A stretch of 64,000 nt of DNA from Pseudomonas bubulae (GTDB lineage: Bacteria; Pseudomonadota; Gammaproteobacteria; Pseudomonadales; Pseudomonadaceae). The stretch lies in the NCBI RefSeq assembly GCF_900618535.1, contig NZ_UYJA01000002.1, positions 248,001 to 312,000 of the forward strand. The letters run 5' to 3'. The notes under the pieces are model-generated. The model saw nothing but the letters and a program-made list of their open reading frames with translations, ran no database searches and was not told the DNA's origin. Made by a program: the position numbers and the translations under genes. Positions 50,183-59,568 of this stretch are shown here, in pieces (positions within the stretch are counted from its first letter, which is position 1; each line of letters starts with the position of its first letter).

Positions 50183-51049
50183 TCAAACCGAAACCTGCCA
50201 ATAGAAGCCGGTTATTTGACCACCCCAGAGCAATGCAATCCAGCCGGCAATTGCCAGATACGGCGCAAAGGGGATCGGGGTACTGGTTTTGGCCCGGCGC
50301 ATGGCCAAAAGCCCCAGCCCCACCGTCGCCCCCAGCAGTGAAGAGAGCAGGAGGGTTAGCGGCAGAACCGCAACCCCGCCCCATGCCCCGAGTACGGCCA
50401 GCAACTTGAAGTCGCCGTAGCCCATGCCGTCCTTGCCGGTGACCAGTTTGAATATCCAGAACACCGACCACAGGCTTGCATAGCCCAGCGCGGCCCCCCA
50501 TACGGCCTGCCCCAAAGTGGTGAACAGGGAGAAGCTGTTGAGCAACAATCCCAGCCACAGCAGAGGCAAAACCAGCACGTCAGGCACGATTTGATGCTCG
50601 ATATCGATCAGGCAAATGCCGAATAACCCCCAGGTCAGCAGAAGCATCCAGCCCGCCTGGGCGCCAAAACCGAAATGCCAGGCGACAAAAGCCGACAATA
50701 CCGCGCAGGTCAGTTCCGTAAGGGGGTAGCGCAGGCTAATGGCACTTTTGCACTGCGAGCATTTGCCACGCAAAAACAGGTAACTCAGTAGCGGGATGTT
50801 CTCCCGGACGCGCAGCGAATGCCGGCACTTGGGGCAGTGAGAGCGCGGGCGCAGCAAGTTATACACAGGGCCTTTGGCTGGCTCGGGCAAATCCAGCACC
50901 TCGCGGGCCTGGGCTTGCCATTCCTGTTCAAGCATTTTTGGCAATCGCCACGCCAGCACATTGATAAAACTGCCTGCCAGCAAGCCGAGTATCAGCGCGC
51001 AGGCAATAAAAGCGTCGGGGTGACGGCTCAGCAAATCAATCATGCTCAT
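50183..51049 (-). CDS. pilD: Prepilin peptidase PilD
   Basis: Inner-membrane aspartyl protease that cleaves and N-methylates type IV prepilins and type II secretion pseudopilins. 288 residues, about eight membrane segments. Cytosolic zinc loop with CPKC and CSQC; catalytic aspartates in DIEHQIVPD and GMGYGDFK. It should process PilA, PilE, PilV, PilW and the FimT-like protein of this window. Overlaps pilC in ATGA. Confidence 0.96.
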   Translation of the reverse strand: MSMIDLLSRHPDAFIACALILGLLAGSFINVLAWRLPKMLEQEWQAQAREVLDLPEPAKGPVYNLLRPRSHCPKCRHSLRVRENIPLLSYLFLRGKCSQCKSAISLRYPLTELTCAVLSAFVAWHFGFGAQAGWMLLLTWGLFGICLIDIEHQIVPDVLVLPLLWLGLLLNSFSLFTTLGQAVWGAALGYASLWSVFWIFKLVTGKDGMGYGDFKLLAVLGAWGGVAVLPLTLLLSSLLGATVGLGLLAMRRAKTSTPIPFAPYLAIAGWIALLWGGQITGFYWQVSV

Positions 51050-52263
51050 ATTACCCGGCCAAGGTTGAATATCGGCAAGTACATGGCGATGACCAGCCCG
51101 CCAACCATGACTCCAAGTACCACCATGATTATCGGCTCCAGCAAGGTTGTCAGGTTGTCGACCAGAGTGTCGACCTCGCTTTCATAATAGGCGGCAACCT
51201 GGTCAAGCATGCTGTCCAATGTGCCGGATTCTTCGCCAATAGCTGTCATCTGGATTGCCATGCCCGGGAATACTCCGGCAGCGGCCATGGCCACATGGAT
51301 CTGGCTACCCGTTGCAACCTGCTTCTTCAGTCGTAGCACCGCGTCTTTGTACAGGCTATTGCCAGTGGCGCTGGCTACGGAGTTCAGCGCTTCGAGCAAT
51401 GGCACGCCGGCAGCCAGGGTCGTCGACAGCGTGCGGGCAAAACGGGCCATGGCTGACATGTGCAGCAGATTGCCCATGACGGGCAGTTTCAGAAGCCAGC
51501 GATCAACACGCTGGCGCCAGGTTGCGCAGTGCTTGTAGCGATGGTGAAGGCCTGCAAGGGTGATGCCGCAAAAAAACAGGAGCCATAGGCCATGCGCCTG
51601 AAGGCTGTCAGACAGGCCGATCACCCACAAGGTAAGCACTGGCAGTTGCGCGTCGAATGAGCGGAAAACGCCCTGGAACTGCGGAACCACTTCGATCAAC
51701 AAAATGCCGCACACCGCCAGCGCGACCACGAGCACGGCGCTGGGGTAGGTCATGGCTTTTTTGATTTTCTTTTTCAGAGTGGCGGTCTTTTCCCTGTAGG
51801 TCGCCACCCGTTGCAGCAACACGTCCAGAGCCCCGGCCAGTTCGCCAGCTTCGACGAGGCTGCAAAACAGAGGATCGAAATGTGCCGGTTTTTTGCGCAG
51901 CGCCGCCGACAGGCTGGTGCCTGCGCCGATGTCTTGCTGGAGTTCGGTGACCTGCTGGCGCATGGCACGGCTCTCGAAACCGTTGGCGATAACCTTCAGA
52001 GCTTGCTGCATAGTTATGCCCGCGCTGATCAGGGTAGCCAGTTGGCGGGTGAACAGGGTGATATCCAGTGCCGTGACCGATTTGCCCGCATTCAGTGTGT
52101 GACTGTAATGGCGGCGGATTTTACTAACGGTAATACCTTGGCGGCGTAGCTGGACCCGAATCATTGTGTGGTGTTCCGCCGTGATTTGCCCGCTGGTTTT
52201 AATGCCATTTCGATCGGTGCCTTCCCACCGGTAAAGGCTGTTTTTAACGGCCTGTGTTGCCAT
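51046..52263 (-). CDS. pilC: Type IV pilus platform protein PilC
   Basis: Inner-membrane platform of the pilus machine on which the assembly ATPase acts. 405 residues: two T2SF domains (about 70-190 and 270-395) and three membrane segments. Typical: FTRQLATLISAGITMQQAL and FARTLSTTLAAGVPLLEAL. The ATG at 52263 has AAGGA upstream; a longer frame is not supported. Its usual partner pilB is not upstream: only 211 bases separate it from divergent pilA. Confidence 0.94.
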   Translation of the reverse strand: MATQAVKNSLYRWEGTDRNGIKTSGQITAEHHTMIRVQLRRQGITVSKIRRHYSHTLNAGKSVTALDITLFTRQLATLISAGITMQQALKVIANGFESRAMRQQVTELQQDIGAGTSLSAALRKKPAHFDPLFCSLVEAGELAGALDVLLQRVATYREKTATLKKKIKKAMTYPSAVLVVALAVCGILLIEVVPQFQGVFRSFDAQLPVLTLWVIGLSDSLQAHGLWLLFFCGITLAGLHHRYKHCATWRQRVDRWLLKLPVMGNLLHMSAMARFARTLSTTLAAGVPLLEALNSVASATGNSLYKDAVLRLKKQVATGSQIHVAMAAAGVFPGMAIQMTAIGEESGTLDSMLDQVAAYYESEVDTLVDNLTTLLEPIIMVVLGVMVGGLVIAMYLPIFNLGRVI

Positions 52264-52474
52264 GCATCGATCCTTGGAGCGCGGCGCGCCCGGCTGTGCT
52301 GTAAGCCCAAAGACTAGATGCACCGAGCCTTGACCCGGCAAGTTGAGAGTGACCAGAAGTGTCAGCGATGCAGTTGTGGAGCAACGGCCCACTAACCTTG
52401 ATAGCCTGTGCGCACTTTTTTGCCTGCACAGCACTGCCTGGCACCTGTGGGTGCCCCTTTTCTGGAGACTTCAT

Positions 52475-52882
52475 GTGAAACAACAACAAGGCTTCACCCT
52501 GATCGAACTGATGATTGTGGTTGCAATTATCGGTCTGATTGCTTCGTTCGCATTTCCGGCTTACCACGAGCACGTGATGAAGACCCGTTTTGCCGAGGTG
52601 AACACCATCAGCAATACCTACAAGACTGCCGTCGCCCTGTGCTACAGCCAGACCAATGATCTGATGGCCTGTGATGCGGGCACCAACGGCATCCCGGGGC
52701 CGGCCGAAGCGACGGAAAACCTGGCAGCGGGCATGACGGTAGTCGATGGTGTGATTACCATGGCGGGGACCCAGGCAGCAGGCGGCTGGGTCAGCGTATT
52801 GGTGCCGACCCCGAGCAATTCGGGGGGCACCCTGAACTGGACGCAAAATGGTACCTGCCTGGCCAGCGGTGCGTGCAAATAG
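52475..52882 (+). CDS. pilA: Type IV pilin PilA (GTG start)
   Basis: Major or minor subunit of type IV pili. 135 residues. GTG start with TGGAG 8 bases upstream; an ATG two bases earlier runs into TGA at once. Leader MKQQQG, then FTLIELMIVVAIIGLIASFAFP with Glu at +5. Four cysteines in two close pairs: CYSQTNDLMAC and the C-terminal CLASGAC, the latter a short D-region loop compared with P. aeruginosa. Divergent from pilC. No convincing sigma-54 site lies upstream. Confidence 0.93.
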   Translation: MKQQQGFTLIELMIVVAIIGLIASFAFPAYHEHVMKTRFAEVNTISNTYKTAVALCYSQTNDLMACDAGTNGIPGPAEATENLAAGMTVVDGVITMAGTQAAGGWVSVLVPTPSNSGGTLNWTQNGTCLASGACK

Positions 52883-53039
52883 CCCGCGATGGTCGTAATG
52901 CCGAGTGTGTGAAGCCTGGGCGCCAAGGGCTCAAGAATATCGCGATTTACCAACAACCTTGGTCAGCAGGCCCGCTCCTGCAGCGGCACACATGCGGCAA
53001 TTGCCGGTTTTTGCCAGCGCTGCTAGTTTTACTGATACC

Positions 53040-53115
53040 GCCGGTGTAGCTCAGTCGGTAGAGCAGCGCACTCGTAACGCGAAGGTCGCAGGTTCGATTC
53101 CTGTCTCCGGCACCA
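53040..53115 (+). tRNA. tRNA-Thr (CGT)
   Basis: 76 bases with encoded CCA; acceptor GCCGGTG/CTCCGGC has one T-T mismatch, anticodon CGT at 53073-53075, T arm GCAGG-TTCGATT-CCTGT. The anticodon stem is weak at its ends. It lies next to pilA, as in PAO1. Confidence 0.93.
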
Positions 53116-53118
53116 TTT

Positions 53119-53153
53119 AAAAAGCCATCCGGTCAATGCCGGGTGGCTTTTTC
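53119..53153 (+). terminator. Terminator of tRNA-Thr
   Basis: AAAAGCCATCCGG and CCGGGTGGCTTTTT pair (one G-U) with a T tail, directly after the tRNA. Confidence 0.9.
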
Positions 53154-53230
53154 GTTCAGGGGCAGCACCAGGCACTTTGACGTCCGAAAATGGCGAGAAT
53201 CGGCCAAAACGCGGTGCTATTCTGCGGACC

Positions 53231-54721
53231 ATGAATACAGATAACCGCCTGTCAACGCCCAGTACCGCTGCCTGCGAAATCGCTCGCCTGAGCCGTGATG
53301 CGCGGTTTGACGGGGTGTTTTTCACTGCCGTACTCAGCACCCGGATCTACTGCCGCCCCGTGTGTCCGGCCCGTGCGCCAAAAGCCGAAAACGTGGTTTA
53401 TTACCCCAGCGCGGCAGCGGCTCAGGCCCAAGGCTTTCGCCCCTGTTTACGTTGTCGGCCCGAGCTGGCACCGGGTAATCAGCTTTGGTTGCAGGGCGAG
53501 CATCGGGTGTCGCGCGCCTTGACGCTGATTAATGAGGGTTACCTGGCAGAGCACTCGCTGGAAGAGTTGGCTGAGCGCATGGACATCGGTGCGCGGCAAT
53601 TGCGTCGTCTGTTTGTTCACTATCTCGGGGCGCCGCCGATGGCCGTGCATTCCACCCGGCGCCTGCTGTTTGCCAAGCAACTATTGACCGAAACCGACCT
53701 GTCGATCACTGAAGTGGCAATGGCTTCCGGCTTTGGTAGTCTGCGTCGTTTCAATGCGGCTTTTGCCGAAGCCAATCATGCCGAGCCCCGTGCCTTCAGG
53801 CGCAGCCCGAAGGCACGGGCAGACAAGGCGCTGGTGTTGCGCCTGGGCTATCGCCCGCCTTACGACTTTGCGGCCTTGCTGGGCTTTCTGCAGACCCGGG
53901 CCTTGCCCGGTATCGAACAGGTCGATGGCCACAGTTATCAGCGGGTGTTTGGCAACCCTGAAGCTCCCGGCTGGCTGAGGGTCAGCGCCTGGCCGGGTGA
54001 GCAGCATGCATTGCAATTGGAGCTGCGCAATGTGCCGCCGGGGCAAATGCTGGCGGTGGTCACGCGGATTCGGCGCATGTTCGATCTGGATGCCGACCCG
54101 CTGGCCATCGCCCGTACCTTGAGTGCCAGCCCGCTGCTGGCGCCTGTGATCGGGCGTTATCCGGGGCTGCGATTGCCGGGGGGCTGGGACGGTTTTGAAG
54201 TGGCGGTGCGGGCCGTGCTCGGGCAGCAAGTCAGTGTGGCTGCAGCGCGCACCCTGGCCAGTCGAATCGTGCAGCGCCATGGTGTTGCAATTGAAGCCGA
54301 CAAGGGCTCGGGGCTGGATCGTCTGTTTCCCGGCCCTGAGCAGCTGGCGCAAGCCGATCTTGGGCAGATGGGCATAACCCAGGCGCGCATCAATACGATC
54401 CAGGGCATCGCCCGCGCCCTTGCACAAGGGCGCGTCGACTTCGCCGTGGAGCAACCCCTGGAGCGTTTTATCGAGCGCTGGGTACAACTGCCCGGTATTG
54501 GCGAATGGACCGCGCATTACATCGCCATGCGCGTGCTCAAACACCCAGATGCATTTCCGGCCGCCGATCTGATTCTGCGCCGTGAAGCCAACCCCCAGGG
54601 TGAGCCGTTAAGTACCAAAGCGCTGCAGGCACTGGCTGAAAGCTGGCGCCCGTGGCGGGCCTATTCCGTGATGTATTTATGGCGCGCAGCTACCGATTCG
54701 ATTGCAGCGCGCAAGGTGTGA
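53231..54721 (+). CDS. Ada/AlkA-type DNA-3-methyladenine glycosylase II with regulator domain
   Basis: Two-function alkylation-repair protein, 496 residues. N-terminal Ada zinc domain with CRPVC and CLRC, whose first cysteine takes methyl groups from phosphotriesters in Ada. Then an AraC-type helix-turn-helix (about 90-185), the AlkA N-terminal domain, and a HhH-GPD glycosylase domain with LGQQVSVAAA and LPGIGEWTAHYIAMR (the catalytic Asp follows as AADLIL). The start at 53231 is the family start. ogt begins 2 bases after its stop, so repair of bases and of O6-methylguanine is made together, and it may control its own operon. Confidence 0.93.
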   Translation: MNTDNRLSTPSTAACEIARLSRDARFDGVFFTAVLSTRIYCRPVCPARAPKAENVVYYPSAAAAQAQGFRPCLRCRPELAPGNQLWLQGEHRVSRALTLINEGYLAEHSLEELAERMDIGARQLRRLFVHYLGAPPMAVHSTRRLLFAKQLLTETDLSITEVAMASGFGSLRRFNAAFAEANHAEPRAFRRSPKARADKALVLRLGYRPPYDFAALLGFLQTRALPGIEQVDGHSYQRVFGNPEAPGWLRVSAWPGEQHALQLELRNVPPGQMLAVVTRIRRMFDLDADPLAIARTLSASPLLAPVIGRYPGLRLPGGWDGFEVAVRAVLGQQVSVAAARTLASRIVQRHGVAIEADKGSGLDRLFPGPEQLAQADLGQMGITQARINTIQGIARALAQGRVDFAVEQPLERFIERWVQLPGIGEWTAHYIAMRVLKHPDAFPAADLILRREANPQGEPLSTKALQALAESWRPWRAYSVMYLWRAATDSIAARKV

Positions 54722-54723
54722 AC

Positions 54724-55215
54724 ATGACGCAGATTTACTACGAACAAATGCCATCACCGATTGGGCCACTGTTTCTGGTCGCTGATGATGAAGGGTTGCG
54801 CGAAGTGCGTTTCGAGCTGGATCGCCGGCCCCATGTACCACAGGACGGGTGGGTGCATTCGCCACCAAAGCTTGCCGAAGTTCGCCGTCAACTGGAGGAA
54901 TATTTTGCGGGTGAGCGTCAGACGTTCGACCTGTTTCTCAAACCGCTAGGCACCGACTTTCAGCAGTCGGTATGGCAGGCCCTGACCACCATTCCCTTTG
55001 CGGTAACCACCAGTTACGGCCAGATTTCACAGCAGATCCATCGGCCCAAGGCGTCCCGGGCAGTGGGAGCGGCGAACGGGCGCAATCCGATCCCGATCAT
55101 CATCCCGTGCCATCGGGTGATTGGCAGCAATGGCACCTTGACCGGTTTTGCCGGAGGTCTGGCAGCCAAGCAATGGCTGCTAGAGCATGAGATCAAGTGC
55201 CGCCAGCACGGCTGA
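54724..55215 (+). CDS. ogt: Methylated-DNA--protein-cysteine methyltransferase
   Basis: Suicide repair of O6-methylguanine and O4-methylthymine. 163 residues. Active cysteine in IIPCHRVIG, with the DNA-binding SYGQISQQIHRPKASRAVGAA (in part) before it. Co-transcribed with the preceding glycosylase, 2 bases apart. Followed by a REP pair. Confidence 0.96.
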   Translation: MTQIYYEQMPSPIGPLFLVADDEGLREVRFELDRRPHVPQDGWVHSPPKLAEVRRQLEEYFAGERQTFDLFLKPLGTDFQQSVWQALTTIPFAVTTSYGQISQQIHRPKASRAVGAANGRNPIPIIIPCHRVIGSNGTLTGFAGGLAAKQWLLEHEIKCRQHG

Positions 55216-55233
55216 TGCAAAACCTGTGCTTTT

Positions 55234-55320
55234 TGTGGGAGCGGGCTTGCTCGCGATGCGGGCACCGCGGTGTATCTGGCGAACCCCAGTGAGGCCATCG
55301 CGAGCAAGCCCGCTCCCACA
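55234..55320. repeat. REP pair, perfect 24-bp arms
   Basis: TGTGGGAGCGGGCTTGCTCG(cgat) at 55234-55257 and its exact complement at 55297-55320, around a 39-base centre. Between convergent ogt and nadC. Confidence 0.92.
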
Positions 55321-55337
55321 GCAAAGGTGTGCAGGGC

Positions 55338-56186
55338 TTACAGGCTCAACCGCATCGACAGATCCACCGCCTTCACATCCTTGGTCATGGCGCCAATCGA
55401 GATGTAGTCCACGCCGGTTTCGGCGATCGGACGCAAGGTCGACTCGTTGATACCGCCGCTGGCTTCCAGCATGGCCTTGCCCGCGTTCAGGCGTACCGCT
55501 TCGCGCATGTCATCCATGCTCAGTTCGTCGAGCATGATGATATCCGCACCTGCCGCCAGCGCTTCATTCAGTTCTTGCAGGCTTTCCACTTCGATTTCAA
55601 CCGGCTTGCCAGGGGCAATCTTGTGCGCGGCACTGATGGCTTGCGCGATACCGCCGCAGGCAGCGATATGGTTTTCCTTGATCAAAAAGGCGTCGTACAG
55701 ACCAATACGGTGATTGTGGCAGCCACCACAGGTCACCGCGTATTTCTGCGCCATACGCAAACCCGGCAGGGTCTTGCGTGTGTCCAGCAGCTTGACCCGC
55801 GTATCGGCCACCTGATCAGCGAGGTGCTGGGCATGGGTGGCGACGCCTGACAGCATTTGCAGAAAGTTCAGCGCGCTACGTTCACCGCTGAGCAGCGAGC
55901 GGGCCGGGCCTTCAAGATGAAACAGTACCTGGTCGGGGCTCACGCGATCGCCATCGGCCACCTGCCAATGCACGGCAACCCGAGGATCAAGCTGGCGGAA
56001 CACAGTGTCGACCCAGGCTGTGCCGCTGATCACTGCTGCTTCACGGGTAATGATCGTGGCTTTGGCCAGGCGCTCGGCCGGGATCAGCCGTGCGGTGATA
56101 TCGCCGCTGCCAATATCTTCGGCTAACGCACGGCGCACGTTGGCTTCTATTTCGGCAGTGAGGTCGGCCAGGCGTAAATTCGGCAT
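55338..56186 (-). CDS. nadC: Nicotinate-nucleotide pyrophosphorylase (quinolinate phosphoribosyltransferase)
   Basis: Converts quinolinate and PRPP to nicotinate mononucleotide in NAD synthesis. 282 residues. Conserved [37 protein letters not shown] (the KxxH region) and EVESLQE are present, with the closing IGAMTKDV. The ATG at 56186 matches family starts; the 44-codon in-frame extension upstream does not. Single gene. Confidence 0.97.
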   Translation of the reverse strand: MPNLRLADLTAEIEANVRRALAEDIGSGDITARLIPAERLAKATIITREAAVISGTAWVDTVFRQLDPRVAVHWQVADGDRVSPDQVLFHLEGPARSLLSGERSALNFLQMLSGVATHAQHLADQVADTRVKLLDTRKTLPGLRMAQKYAVTCGGCHNHRIGLYDAFLIKENHIAACGGIAQAISAAHKIAPGKPVEIEVESLQELNEALAAGADIIMLDELSMDDMREAVRLNAGKAMLEASGGINESTLRPIAETGVDYISIGAMTKDVKAVDLSMRLSL

Positions 56187-56534
56187 AACGAGCTCCACAA
56201 ACAAAGTGCGCCGATTATAGGGGCATGCCACCGGTGAACCCAAGGTGTGCGAAGAGTCACATGCAAATACCTGCAATGTGCTGTTTTCGGCACTTTGAAC
56301 ATTAATTTGCACCTGCAATCACTCAAATGAAGAGTCCGCTGGTACAAGCGCCATCTTTTACAAGATAATCCGCCTTGCTATTGGCGCCATAGCTTTGACG
56401 TGCTGCCATTGCCCTAAATTCCGATTCACCGGCCAGTGCCCAATGCACTCGCCGGTTTCTGTTAGTGAGCGGCAAAAATGGCTCTGACCACGCGCGTTCA
56501 CTGGCAAACGAAGAAATCCTTCCGGGAGGCCAGG
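56187..56534 (+). other. 348-base intergenic region with a leader hairpin
   Basis: Between divergent nadC and the DUF1631 gene. It holds a strong stem-loop at 56428-56456: outer stem ACCGGC/GCCGGT, inner stem AGTGC/GCACT, loop CCAAT, followed by TTCTGTT. It could be an attenuator or a translation-control element for the DUF1631 gene. An ATG at 56478 in frame with that gene also lies here. No coding gene is seen in the rest. Confidence 0.45.
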
Positions 56535-58031
56535 ATGCAAAATGACGGGAAAGTGGGGCCTGGGAGCAGGACCACTAAGGAGTTGGCGATGCACTCGCCG
56601 CTTACCCGCCTGCCTGTGATCCTGCTGCAGGTGCATGACAAGGCTGCGCAGCAGTTGCGCAACGAACTGCAGGTGCTGTTCGAAAATGCCGACCAGACCC
56701 TGTTTGAAATGGCCGACAAGGCGCAGAGCGATACCGATCAGAGCCTGTTCTTTGAGGCCATGCGCGATGTGCGGCTCAAACGAAAAAGCATTGAACGCGG
56801 TTTTCTTGAGCGTCTGTTCGATGCCTTTATCCGTCTGACCCTGCCTGATGTCAGTGAGCCAGCCCTGCAGGTCGTTCCCGCAGGGCATGCGGTGTTCTCG
56901 CTGATGGCCGATAACATTGAGCGCGCTCAGGTAACCAATGCAATGGTGACGAAGGTCCTGAGCCGCAACCAGCTGGCTTTGTGTCAGTTGAGCACACGCC
57001 TCAACACCCTGAGCTGCATGCCACTGGATGAACAGAACAACCCGCTGGGGCCGGCGATGCTGTGCGAATATTTTTTGCAGGCCGAACGTGACCAGGGCAT
57101 GGACATCAAGGTCAAGCTGATCATGCTGCGCCTGTTCGACAAGTACCTGCTCAGTCAGACCGGGCAGCTGTACGCCGACGCCAACCAGCTGTTGATTGCC
57201 ACCGGAGTGCTGCCAGATCTGTCGGACAGGGAGTCGTGCTGCGCCGCCAAAGCCGATATCCATGCCCAGGAATTGCCAGGGGCGGGTGAGGATGCGAGTA
57301 ACCTGATCGGGCTTTTGTTCGACTACATCAGCGATGATCGCAACCTTTCGCAGCCTTTGAAAAAACTGCTGGGCTTGTTGCGTGAACCCATGCTCCAGAT
57401 CGCCCGGCGTGATCAGAACTTCTTCAGCTGTGACAGCCATCCGGCCCGGCGTCTGCTCAATGTCATGGCCGATGCAGCCATTGGCTGGGACGCCGGTGCC
57501 AATAGTTGCAACGATCCGCTGTACCGCAAGGTCGAGCACGTGGTGCTGCAATTGGCCCGGTACGCGGGCAATAATCCGGCGCTGCTTGAGTCGTTGCTGC
57601 ATGATTTTTCGATGTTTACCCGCGGCGAGCGCAGCCGCACCGAGCTGCTTGAGCAGCGCACCCGGGATGCCGAACAGGTGCGCTGCCGCCCTGCGGTGCA
57701 GCGCAACCCGGTGCGCTCATGGCCTTCACCGGTTCTCGATGAGCAAGCTCAGTTGGGGTTGTTGTTGGTCAGTCAGTTGCGGGTTGGGGCCTGGATCGAA
57801 CTGCAAGAAGATGAGACCACCCGCCTGCGTTGCAAGCTGATTACGATTCTTGAGCCGGACGGTACGCATATCTTTGTAAACCGTATCGGGGCCAAGGTGC
57901 TGGAAAAAAGCCGCAACGATTTAATCGTGCACCTGCGCAATGGCAGTATCCTGCTGGTCGATGACCGACTGTTGATCGATCGGGCTCTGGAGTCGGTGAT
58001 AGACAGTTTGCGTCAGGCTGGCGGCGAGTAA
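56535..58031 (+). CDS. DUF1631 protein
   Basis: 498 residues, cytosolic, mainly helical, with a C-terminal beta portion (about 410-480) that begins LRVGAWIELQEDE and may be PilZ-like. DUF1631 proteins are often mislabelled thymidine phosphorylase; nothing here supports that. The start at 56535 has GGGAGG 5-8 bases upstream; an ATG 19 codons earlier has a poorer site. Same place in PAO1 next to nadC and ampD. Function unknown. Confidence 0.8.
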   Translation: MQNDGKVGPGSRTTKELAMHSPLTRLPVILLQVHDKAAQQLRNELQVLFENADQTLFEMADKAQSDTDQSLFFEAMRDVRLKRKSIERGFLERLFDAFIRLTLPDVSEPALQVVPAGHAVFSLMADNIERAQVTNAMVTKVLSRNQLALCQLSTRLNTLSCMPLDEQNNPLGPAMLCEYFLQAERDQGMDIKVKLIMLRLFDKYLLSQTGQLYADANQLLIATGVLPDLSDRESCCAAKADIHAQELPGAGEDASNLIGLLFDYISDDRNLSQPLKKLLGLLREPMLQIARRDQNFFSCDSHPARRLLNVMADAAIGWDAGANSCNDPLYRKVEHVVLQLARYAGNNPALLESLLHDFSMFTRGERSRTELLEQRTRDAEQVRCRPAVQRNPVRSWPSPVLDEQAQLGLLLVSQLRVGAWIELQEDETTRLRCKLITILEPDGTHIFVNRIGAKVLEKSRNDLIVHLRNGSILLVDDRLLIDRALESVIDSLRQAGGE

Positions 58032-58114
58032 TCGCGTATAGCGCAGATTGCTCCCCATCGATGCGCGCATCGCGGCATACTGGGCCTTTGGTTTTGCCTG
58101 TTAAAGGAGCCTGT

Positions 58115-58678
58115 ATGCAGATGGACCCCGCGAGCGGCTGGTTTCAAGGCGTGCGCCATTGCCCGTCACCCAACTTCAATGCGCGCCCGGGTGATGAAAT
58201 CTCCCTGCTGATCATTCATAACATCAGCTTGCCGCCGGGGCAGTTCGCCACCGGTAAGGTCCAGGAATTCTTCCAGAATCGACTGGACGTCACAGAACAT
58301 CCTTACTTTGAAGGTATAAGTGCCCTGCGCGTGAGCGCACATTTTCTGATCGAGCGTGACGGCACTGTTACCCAGTTTGTCTCCTGTTTTGATCGCGCAT
58401 GGCATGCTGGCGTTTCGAGCTTCGAAGGACGTGAGACCTGCAATGATTTTTCTCTGGGCATTGAACTTGAGGGCACCGATGAGCTGCCTTTTACGGATGC
58501 CCAGTATCAGGCTCTGACAACCTTGACCCGACAATTGCAGATGCAGTTTCCTGCCATTACCCGGCACAGGATTTGCGGCCATAGCGACGTGGCGCCGGGA
58601 CGCAAGACGGACCCGGGACCGGCTTTTGACTGGACGCGTTTTCGCAGCGCGTTGCAACACACAGGAGATAAACAATGA
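58115..58678 (+). CDS. ampD: N-acetyl-anhydromuramyl-L-alanine amidase AmpD
   Basis: Cytosolic zinc amidase that recycles muropeptides; loss of it induces ampC beta-lactamase through AmpR. 187 residues. Zinc ligands His in LLIIHN, His in CGHSD and the Asp in KTDPGPAF (family pattern), with Arg/Lys in GRKTDPG. AAAGGAG precedes the ATG. Overlaps ampE in ATGA. Confidence 0.96.
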   Translation: MQMDPASGWFQGVRHCPSPNFNARPGDEISLLIIHNISLPPGQFATGKVQEFFQNRLDVTEHPYFEGISALRVSAHFLIERDGTVTQFVSCFDRAWHAGVSSFEGRETCNDFSLGIELEGTDELPFTDAQYQALTTLTRQLQMQFPAITRHRICGHSDVAPGRKTDPGPAFDWTRFRSALQHTGDKQ

Positions 58679-59511
58679 GTTTTGTGGTGTTACTGCTGGC
58701 GATTGTGGTCGAGAAATTCTCGGGGCTGCGTCAGCGTCTGCAGCGTGATGGCGGCTGGTTGCGCGAGTTGCACAAACTTGAAACCAGCCCAAGGCTTGGC
58801 AACAAGCCATGGTGGGTGTTGTTTATCCTGATTGCCTTGCCTGCGGCGGTGCTGGGCTTGCTGCTGGTGGTACTGCATCCGGTGGCTTATGGCCTGTTGG
58901 CACTGCCGATACATTTATTGGTGGTGATCTACAGCCTTGGGCGTGGAGACTTGCTGGGGGGGCTCGGGCCGTTTCGTGATGCCTGGCGTCGTGGTGATTT
59001 GCAGGCCGCCGCCCATGTTGCCGAGCGTGACCTGAGCATAAATGCGGACAGCGGTGAGCAATTGCTGGAGAGGGTGCAGGGGCATTTGTTATGGCAGGCC
59101 TACCAGAGCTTCTTTGCGGTTATTTTCTGGTACTTCCTGCTGGGGCCGGTGGTGATCCTGAGCTATCGCCTGCTGGCCCTGGCGCAGGAGCACAGCCAAA
59201 ACCCGGCGCTGGTGGAGCGTGCCGGGCAATTGCGCCATGCTTTTGACTGGTTGCCGGTGCGGTTGCTGGCCGCGAGTTTTGCCCTGGTGGGTAATTTTGC
59301 AGCGGTTAGCCGGGTGATGTTGCATGAGTTGCTGAGCTGGGACATCAGTGCTGCGCAGCTGATCAACAAAGCCGGCTGCGCAGCTGCTGAAATCCCTGCG
59401 CCACAGGCCGGGCCTGAGGGCGTGAGCAGCCTCGACACCCTGTGGGCCTTGCTGCTGCGGGCGGCGGTGTTGTGGTATGCGTGCTTCGCGGTGTGGGCGT
59501 TGTTGCTCTGA
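58675..59511 (+). CDS. ampE: AmpE regulatory membrane protein
   Basis: Inner-membrane protein of the cobalamin-biosynthesis CobD/CbiB-like fold, linked to AmpD in beta-lactamase control; exact role unclear. 278 residues with about five membrane segments, including VLFILIALPAAVLGLLLVVL. Translationally coupled to ampD. Confidence 0.93.
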   Translation: MSFVVLLLAIVVEKFSGLRQRLQRDGGWLRELHKLETSPRLGNKPWWVLFILIALPAAVLGLLLVVLHPVAYGLLALPIHLLVVIYSLGRGDLLGGLGPFRDAWRRGDLQAAAHVAERDLSINADSGEQLLERVQGHLLWQAYQSFFAVIFWYFLLGPVVILSYRLLALAQEHSQNPALVERAGQLRHAFDWLPVRLLAASFALVGNFAAVSRVMLHELLSWDISAAQLINKAGCAAAEIPAPQAGPEGVSSLDTLWALLLRAAVLWYACFAVWALLL

Positions 59512-59524
59512 GATTACACAAGAT

Positions 59525-59559
59525 CTGTAGCAGCCTCGCTCCTTCGGCAGCTGCTACAG
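59525..59559. repeat. Single GTAGCAGC-type palindrome
   Basis: CTGTAGCAGC and GCTGCTACAG (10-bp arms) around a 15-base loop, between convergent ampE and tatD. Same family as 22402 and 41433. Confidence 0.8.
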
Positions 59560-59568
59560 GGGTATAAG

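Noticed and set aside
52439..52454. TGGCAC-N5-GGTGC upstream of pilA as a sigma-54 promoter
   Set aside because: With correct spacing the -12 element reads GGTG instead of TTGC, and the start of transcription would fall on the ribosome site.
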